From positions 62,001-126,000 of the forward strand of contig JABLUY010000028.1 in assembly GCA_013306675.1 (NCBI GenBank): DNA of 64,000 nt, in the 5' to 3' direction. Made by a program: the position numbers and the translations under genes. The notes beneath the pieces were generated by a model, which made no database searches, was not told the DNA's origin, and was given only the letters and a program-made list of their open reading frames with translations. Position 1 is the first letter of the stretch, and every line of letters begins with the position of its first letter. The DNA is from Thraustochytrium sp. TN22. Its lineage: Eukaryota; Sar; Bigyra; Thraustochytrida; Thraustochytriidae. Of this stretch, positions 58,214 through 64,000 are shown piece after piece.

Positions 58214-59480
58214 GGTGGAGAAGGGGAGGCGATCGGCAACGGTGGCGGCTGGCGAAGATTGCTCGATTAGATAGCAGGCGAAGCGGGTCTGCCGCAAGCA
58301 AGCAAGCAAGCAGGGCGGGCGGCGCTCCCCGCGTGCCCAGCCGCGCGGCGCGCGCGGCGGCTGCGCTGGCACTGGCGATGGCAGCGCCGGGCCGCCGGCG
58401 CAAGCCTGCAACGCGTGCAAGGACTGCGATCAGGAGCCGAGCGAGCCTCCCGCTGCGGTGCGGCTGCAGTGCAGGCGCCTCGGAGCGGGCGCGGCAGCCT
58501 CATGATGAGTTCGAGCGACCGTGACGGTGACGGTAGCGGCCCGGCTCGTCAGTCATCATCAGCCCGACGAGGCCTCGGTGGTGATGATGCACACGTGCGG
58601 GCTGATTGATCTATCATCGAGACAGATCAGAGAGAGCGGAAGCCGAGGCGCAGCGCAGCTCGGCACGTGCTGTGGCTGGCAGCCTGGCGCGGGCAAATGC
58701 GCCGCAAAATGTCTGCGCCAACTTTAAGAACTAACAATCTGCACTGCGCCGCACTGCAGAATTGAGAGAGAAGGCGCGCGCGCGCGAGGCGAGCGGCCAC
58801 GGAGGCGGGGCAAGGCGGGCGAGGCGGGCCAAGGCACCACTGGCAGAGCCGCAGAGGTAGGCGGCGAGACGGTCGAACTCGCACACGTGGCGGAATACTT
58901 GGGCGGCTCCTCTATGCCTCTGCAGTGCCAGCGCCCACGCAAAGCTGGCCATGGCACGGCACACACGGGCGCACACGGCCCGGTGCGACTGCGTTGGCGT
59001 AAGGCCACGGCTGGCGTGGCTGCGGCTAACCAACATACTCTTCTCGGACGCCGTCACCGACTCGGACTCGGACTCGACGGACACGGAAAGGAAAAGGTCA
59101 CGCTTAAAAAAAGCCTAATAAGTTAGGCTAAGTTAGTTCGATGCAGCAGTGGCCGGGCCGCGCTGCCAGTGCCTGGTTCGTGTGCGAGCGTGTGCGACTT
59201 GGACTCGGACTTCGAGTGTCACGGCGCCAGCCAGCAAGCTGAGGACTGTGAGCGACGGGCTGGTCCGGCCCAGAACCTCTACTAGTCCTTGCCAGTGGGC
59301 GGTCCAAACTCGTCATGGAACGTAGCCACGAGCGAGCGCACCGTGACTGTCAGCGCGTCGCGCGCGAGCGAGTCGCCGGCCTTAGGCCTACATGGGCGTA
59401 AAGGCAAGAACATTCACCAAATGTATCACAATCTCGGTTCAACGTCAAACGGCGAGCGAGCCAAACTTAGGACAAGACGT
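58214..59480. other. Spacer between cofilins 2 and 3
   Basis: 1.27 kb with cofilin 2 promoter sequence on the left and the cofilin 3 3' flank on the right (shared 3' UTR-like block at about 59418-59450). A GGACTCGG-type repeat is at 59060-59085. No gene is supported. Confidence 0.5.
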
Positions 59481-60283
59481 CTAGCGGCCCTTGACGACCA
59501 TATCGGTGACCTCGGCCTCGTCGACATCGGAAATGTCGGTGGCCTGGATGACGTAGGCGATGCCAGAGCCGAGCTCGGACTTGAAGGACTCGCGGGACGA
59601 GCCGTAGAGCATCTTGGCCTTGATGGGCAGGCTGTCCGGGGTCCAGGCGACGAAGATGATCTTCTGGAGGATGCGGCCGTCCGGGCCCTCGGTGTGGAAG
59701 TCGAAGAGGCCGTAGGCGCCGTCCTTATCATCCGAGGACAGCTCCTCGATAAAGTCATCCCACGTCAGGCTCTCCTCGCCCTCCTTGGTCAGCTGGATCT
59801 TCTCGCCGACGATGCGGAAGACCAGGAAGCGGCGCTTGGCGTCCTTGTGCGAGTTCTGCAGCTTGAACTTGTTGAACTCCGTCACGCAGCTCTCCTCGGC
59901 GGTAATGCCCGACTGTGTTCACACAAGCGCCGTCCAGCCAACGTCAGTATCCCAGTGCCTTGCCGTCTCCCCTCACAACAAAGACCTCGACACCTCCTCA
60001 CTCCGCCGCGTCGCATCGCGCAGCGGCGCGAGAAGCACCAGCACGGACTGCGGCGCGCAAGCGCAGTGCAGCGCATCGCGTCGCGTCGCCTCGCCTCGCC
60101 TCGCCTCGCGTCGCGGCGCGGGCGGGCCGTCCAACGGCGCGTCATGGCAGCTGGCCGGGGCCCTCATCGTCCCAGCCTCTCTCTCTCTCTTTCGAAAACA
60201 CTCCTCCGTGCGCGCAGCGGCGCAGCCGAGCGGGCGAGCGAGCGTCCCGGTAGCGCGGCACCGCGCGAGAGACAACGTACCAT
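59481..60283 (-). CDS. ADF/cofilin 3, 2 exons (intron after ATG)
   Basis: 144 residues. Exon 1 is the ATG at 60281-60283 with donor GTACGT; intron 368 bp; exon 2 is 59481-59912. Private features are LTKEGEESLTWDDFIEEL and GSSRESFKSELG in the actin-binding helix. The C-terminal 60 residues are nearly the same as in cofilin 2. Each cofilin has the same CCACCATG or CAACCATG context. All three genes are in the same orientation, which is consistent with tandem duplication. Confidence 0.95.
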
Positions 60284-61857
60284 GGTGGCGAGAGCGAGGA
60301 GAAGAGCGCGGGGTCTCGGGCGCAAGGACGGCGACAGGCAGCGAGCTAGCTGGCGGGCAAGAAGGCGGGAAGCGCGAACCGGGTCTGGGGATAGTCTTTT
60401 CGGCTTGGAGCCTCTTTCACGGGGCTCTCCCGCACCCACCCCGCTCCGGTCCCGCAGCCCCCCGCCGCGCCCCTCTGCGCTCTGCCCACCCGCCCTCCCC
60501 CCGCCGCCGCCGCGATCCCCCGCAGCCAACCGGCTCCCCCGGCCCCGCTGCCACCCCTCCCACTGCGCCGCCGGCCGGCAGGGCGGCGCCGGCGCTGCGG
60601 GGGCCGAATCGCGGCACCCAGGGGGCGGCCCCGGGAACGCGACCCCGCGCCAGCGGCGCCGCCACTGGCGAGCCACACGGCTCCGAGGGGGAGGGCCGCC
60701 CCAGTGGCGCCAGGGGCTGCGGCGACGCAGCGGGCGGCGGCGCGCGCGCGCGCACCGGACCCGGGGCATGATCCGACGGCGGGTGGCGAGGCCGTGCCCG
60801 GCGCGTTCCGCGCGCGGCGGCCGGGTACGAGCGGCACGGGGACGCGCGGAGCGCGCAGCGGAGCGCCGCGGCGGTGCTCGGTAAGCAGCCCGCGCGGGCC
60901 GGCTGCGAGCAACCCGAGGGGCGCGGGCGCGCGAGGGCGCGAGCGGGGAGGCAGCCCGCCCGCCCGGGGAGGCGAGGACGGGAATCGGGACGAGGCGCAG
61001 GACTCGCGGAGGCGGCCAGGGATTGTCAATGCGCCGCCGCGGTCGTAACGATGAGGCAAGAGCGGCGATGCCGAGGTACAGACAGACCCACCGAATAAAT
61101 ACCTGAGGGGCGGCGGACCATGCGTGGTCGCAGTGGCCAGGGCTGAGGTGGAAATCTTCGCGGGGAGGCGGAGGGAGGCCGAGCCGGGAGCGAGCGAACG
61201 GAGAAAGGCGGAAGTGACCTTCTCGGCCAAGGCAGTCTCAAGGGACGAGGAGGCTCGCGAGCGGGACGTGGAGGGCGACTCGAGGGGATACTTGATTGCC
61301 TGCTTGCGTGCGTTTCTCCTCTTGCTTGCGCCCTCTTCGAGGTTGCCGGCAATTCGTTTTCGTACCCAGAACAAGACGAAGATGGAACTATACGCCGTTT
61401 TCACGCGCAAGCGAAGTTCGCACGCACGCCGCACTACGGATGAGTCTTTCGACGGTCACCTTCCTCATCAGAGTGACGCCCGCGAAGCAGGGCGGTGACG
61501 AAGTGACGATGAAAACGAAATACCAGGCCTTGCACGAGCTCCTCACCGCCTTGTGTGAGTACTACGAGGAGCGCAGCGAGGCCGAAAAGGCAAGACGGCT
61601 GCTCACCAAGGCCAAGCACGGTACCAACACAAGGTTACTGCGCTTCACCTCATCGTCAACAACGTCTTGGATATGGTTGGGGAGAATACTCGCTTCGTGG
61701 AAAAGGAAGCCAAGCACGAAGTCAAAATGCCGCGAGTCCTCCCAAACCTCAAGGTACCAAAGCTGGCCAAATGTGCTCCAGCTCATTTCTGAACGTTACG
61801 TGCTTCAGCTGAATGCCATGCCATGGTTGGCGCTCTTCTGCGCCAGCTGAGCCATGT
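60284..61857. other. Cofilin 3 5' flank and spacer to the GTPase gene
   Basis: GC-extreme up to about 61050 (long frames there are artefacts), then of more ordinary composition. The right part contains coding-like scraps on the plus strand, listed separately. CTGTACCTCGG and TAAATA-like sequence near 61090 is the only promoter-like element noticed. Confidence 0.45.
61440..61800 (+). pseudogene. Coding-like fragment, unrecognised
   Basis: Two adjacent plus-strand stretches have protein-like, amphipathic character: KYQALHELLTALCEYYEERS with EAEKARRLLTKAK, and, in a different frame, LHLIVNNVLDMVGENTRFVE with HEVKMPRVLPNLKVPKLAKC. They are not open in a common frame. No family is recognised. They may be the remains of a gene, or exons of one that is not modelled, lying tail to tail with the GTPase gene. 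Confidence 0.3.
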
Positions 61858-63253
61858 TCATTGGTGGCAGTTGTTGGCAATCCATTGGAGCGCCTCGTCC
61901 ATGCCAGAACCTTGGAGCGCGGAGGCAGCCTGCAAATGCATCTTGTAGTGCTGCGAGAGGAGGGGGAAGCGGAGGAGCTCGCGAACTTGCGTGGGCGCTA
62001 GGCGCGCCGAGTCAAGGTCGGTCTTGTTGAGCAGAACGACGATGGCGGGCGCCCGACGGCGCACGTCTGGATGCTCCACGAGACGCATGAACTCCTGCTC
62101 AACAACGGCGATACGCTTGAGGTCGCCCGCGTCAATGACGAAGAAGATCGCGTCCACGCTGCTAAAGTAATACGGCCAGAGCGCGCGGCCGCGGCCGTTG
62201 CCAGCCATGTCCCAGACGCGCCAGAACGAGTCGAACTTGCGGAACTCGTGCATGTGCAGACCTGCCGTCGGCAGGACCTGCCACTCGGCGCGCACGTCGC
62301 CGCCCTTGCGCCCGGCCCGCGACCGCCCCGGCGGTAGGCAGGTGTCCACCAGGAGGGACTTGCCGTGACCGTCTAGACCCACCAGCATTACCGTCTTGCG
62401 CTCGCGCTTCATGCGCGCGATCTTGAAGCTCGCCAAGCTACCTAGCACCACAATGGCCAAGCCCAGGGCGATGCGCAGCCCGGCCAAAACCACCTCAGGG
62501 AGGACCACGTCCGGGTCAGACTCCACCCCAGCGTGCAGATACCACAGCAGCAGACACGAGTATGCCACCTTGAACACCGCAGCGAAGATCACCACGGCCT
62601 GAATCGTCATTTGTCGCAAAGCAAAGCTAGCCGTAATACCCGCGATCGGCACGGGCAAGCTCAGCACTGCAGGGCATGCATGAAGCAGCTCGCTTCGTCA
62701 GTCTACCGTCCTATCCCGCGCGCGCGCGCGCGCAGAATACCACCCAGAATTCGCCTTCCTCCCACGTACCGCTAATCATGATGGTCACGACCGGGATTTG
62801 CACCGCACTGCGCTCGTAGTGGTTGCCCAGGCGCCATGCCACCAACAACGAGACGATGGATAGAACAAGGTCCTGATACTGCGTGGACCGGAAGGCGAAC
62901 ACGAGGCGGTCCAGCGATCGCCACGCCGTCGCGTCGCAGCAGCTGTCTGCGCCGGCACGCAAGGCGCGCAGCGCGCGCGAGCAGCCCCGCTCACGCTCGC
63001 CCTGCCGCCGCCTGCCGCCCAAGAGCGCCTCGTGCGTCATGCCGGCTGGCGCCACGCCCGCACCTGCCTCCAGGTCCACGTCCAAGCCATCCTCCTCGTC
63101 GCGGTCGTCGTCCTCCTCGCGCCGCTCGCGCTTCTTCTTCTTCGCGCTGCGCTCACGCTTCGTCGGCCCCGACGCCAGCGAGGTCGCCGACCCTCGCTTC
63201 TTCCTCTGCCGCCTCGCCTCGTCCTCTTCCTCGGGCCCGCGCCGCGCGCCCAT
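61858..63253 (-). CDS. Multi-pass membrane ARF-like GTPase, 2 exons
   Basis: Exon 1 is 62770-63253 and exon 2 is 61858-62666. The 103-bp intron (donor GTACGT, acceptor TGCAG) splits a Val codon; joined product 430 residues from the ATG of MGARRGPEEE. Residues 1-100 are charged and disordered. Hydrophobic segments follow: YQDLVLSIVSLLVAWRLG, IPVVTIMIS joined to VLSLPVPIAGITAS, IQAVVIFAAVFKVAYSCLLL and LAGLRIALGLAIVVLGSLAS. The C-terminal domain is ARF-like: P-loop GLDGHGKS (about 258-265), WDMAGNGRGRALWPYYF in place of WDxGGQ, VDAIFFVIDAGDLKRI, LLNKTDL, and ASALQGSGMDEALQWI. The usual catalytic Gln of switch II is Asn. Splicing turns two partial hydrophobic runs into one span, which supports the model. 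Such a layout recalls SRP receptor beta or ARL10-type anchored GTPases but with more spans. Confidence 0.85.
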
Positions 63254-63730
63254 GCTTCGTCTGCTCTGCGAGGATGGAGCGCTCGAGCCCTCGAGCGCCC
63301 AATCGATCGCCTGGCGGTCCCTGGTTGATTCCTCGACTGGCTGCCCTCGTCGCTCGCTGGGACGCGCCGTCCCAGCCCGAGCCCGAGCGCGCCCGCGGTC
63401 GCCCGAGCGGCAATTATTGCGAGCGATTGCAAGGCCTCTCCAAGGGGTGCAAAAAGAGGCCCAACGGACAGATGCCGGTACACACCGGTTCTCCAGCGCG
63501 TGCGCGCACTGCATTTTCCGCTCATCAGGCTCGGCACGTCCGAGCGATCGCCGGCCTGCGCTGCGCTGCGCTGCGCTCGCGTGCAGGAGACTCGCTCGGA
63601 GCGAGGCAAGGCGAGGCGAGGCGAGGCGAGGCAGCTTGCGGCCTGGCTGGCTGGCTGGGTCGCCGGCTGGGTCGCCGGCTGGCACGTGCATAGCGAATTC
63701 GAGGCTCGTCGACGGGGTGACGGCAAAGGC
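63254..63730. promoter_or_regulatory. Divergent promoter, GTPase / right-edge gene
   Basis: 477 bp between opposite start codons, with GCGAG pentamer repeats near 63605-63632 and a GGTCGCCGGCTG direct repeat at about 63657-63680. Promoter role is inferred from the arrangement. Confidence 0.35.
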
Positions 63731-64000
63731 ATGGGCGAGGAGGCCGGCGAAAGCGGCGCCATGGTGCCCGCGGGCGGCGCGCAGGACGGTGCGGCAGCGG
63801 GTGGCGGCGGCAGCGGCAGCGGCAGCGGCGGCGGCGGCGAGCTGGACCGGGAAACGTTCATCACATCTCTTCGCGGCGGCCTAGGCGGCGACGCGGACGG
63901 ACGCACCATCAACGTGGCTGCGAACGAGGCGCGGCAAGCGCTCGTCGCCAGCGTAAGCGGCATGGGTCGTGTAACCACGCTGCACCAGCAGCTCAGCTCG
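63731..64000 (+). CDS. Unknown protein, N-terminal part (cut by window edge)
   Basis: The frame starts MGEEAGESGAMVPAGGAQDG, passes through a Gly/Ser repeat, then becomes LDRETFITSLRGGLGGDADG, RTINVAANEARQALVASVSG and MGRVTTLHQQLSS, and is still open at the window edge (90 codons). A GTAAGC after GCCAGC (63952) could be a splice donor, so the exon may end there. The part after residue 35 looks like a folded helical domain. No family is recognised. Confidence 0.55.
   Translation, partial: MGEEAGESGAMVPAGGAQDGAAAGGGGSGSGSGGGGELDRETFITSLRGGLGGDADGRTINVAANEARQALVASVSGMGRVTTLHQQLSS

Noticed and set aside
60346-61434. 362-codon minus-strand frame upstream of cofilin 3
   Set aside because: Composition-driven Arg/Gly/Ala/Pro sequence for most of its length, overlapping the cofilin 3 promoter; no recognisable domain.
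1-64000. tRNA, rRNA, CRISPR, LTR or other complete mobile elements
   Set aside because: Looked for B-box-like GGTTCGA arms, array-type repeats with spacers, terminal repeats and reverse transcriptase or transposase motifs; none was convincing.

Overview
The window is very GC-rich nuclear DNA of a unicellular eukaryote. Genes are mostly intronless or carry one short intron (67 to 550 bp) with GTACGT or GTAGGT donors and AG acceptors. A CFAP20-family axonemal protein implies a flagellated stage. Base composition, compact genes and the family mix (SLC34 transporters, GPR107-type Golgi receptor, Atg8, MIOX, Patched-like SSD protein, Psf3, Zn-type P1B ATPase, Hel2/ZNF598, cofilins) would suit a stramenopile such as a labyrinthulomycete, or another GC-rich protist. 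The species cannot be fixed from this sequence alone.

Layout. Positions 1-24,600 hold an array of seven sodium/phosphate cotransporter genes of the SLC34/NptA type. Copies A, B and C are on the minus strand (289-2010, 3739-5457, 6959-8647). Copies D, E, F and G are on the plus strand (13233-14939, 16052-17752, 20140-21951, 22860-24569). The two groups diverge from a 4.6 kb spacer (8648-13232) that contains short direct-repeat arrays, a perfect 28-bp palindrome and scraps of coding-like sequence. The copies are mosaics of each other, which points to gene conversion. A 97-base run of N (19954-20050) interrupts a 9-bp minisatellite just upstream of copy F.

From 24.9 to 49.7 kb the genes are single-copy housekeeping and membrane genes, many in divergent or tightly convergent pairs: a GPR107-like lung-7TM protein, a small helical protein, Atg8, a Popeye-domain-like membrane protein, myo-inositol oxygenase, a disordered protein, a SAM methyltransferase (2 exons), a 1715-residue LRR/acidic protein, GINS subunit Psf3, a Patched/NPC1-like SSD permease (2 exons), a Zn/Cd P-type ATPase and a CFAP20-family protein (2 exons). 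The 1.4 kb divergent promoter between the SSD permease and the ATPase holds six copies of a TATNYTCCG motif.

From 50.2 to 64 kb lie two tandem KCTD-like BTB genes, a membrane RING protein, Hel2/ZNF598, a tandem triplet of ADF/cofilin genes that each have the intron directly after the ATG, a multi-pass membrane ARF-like GTPase (2 exons), and the first exon-like part of an unknown gene that runs off the right edge. No tRNA, rRNA, CRISPR array or complete transposable element was recognised.
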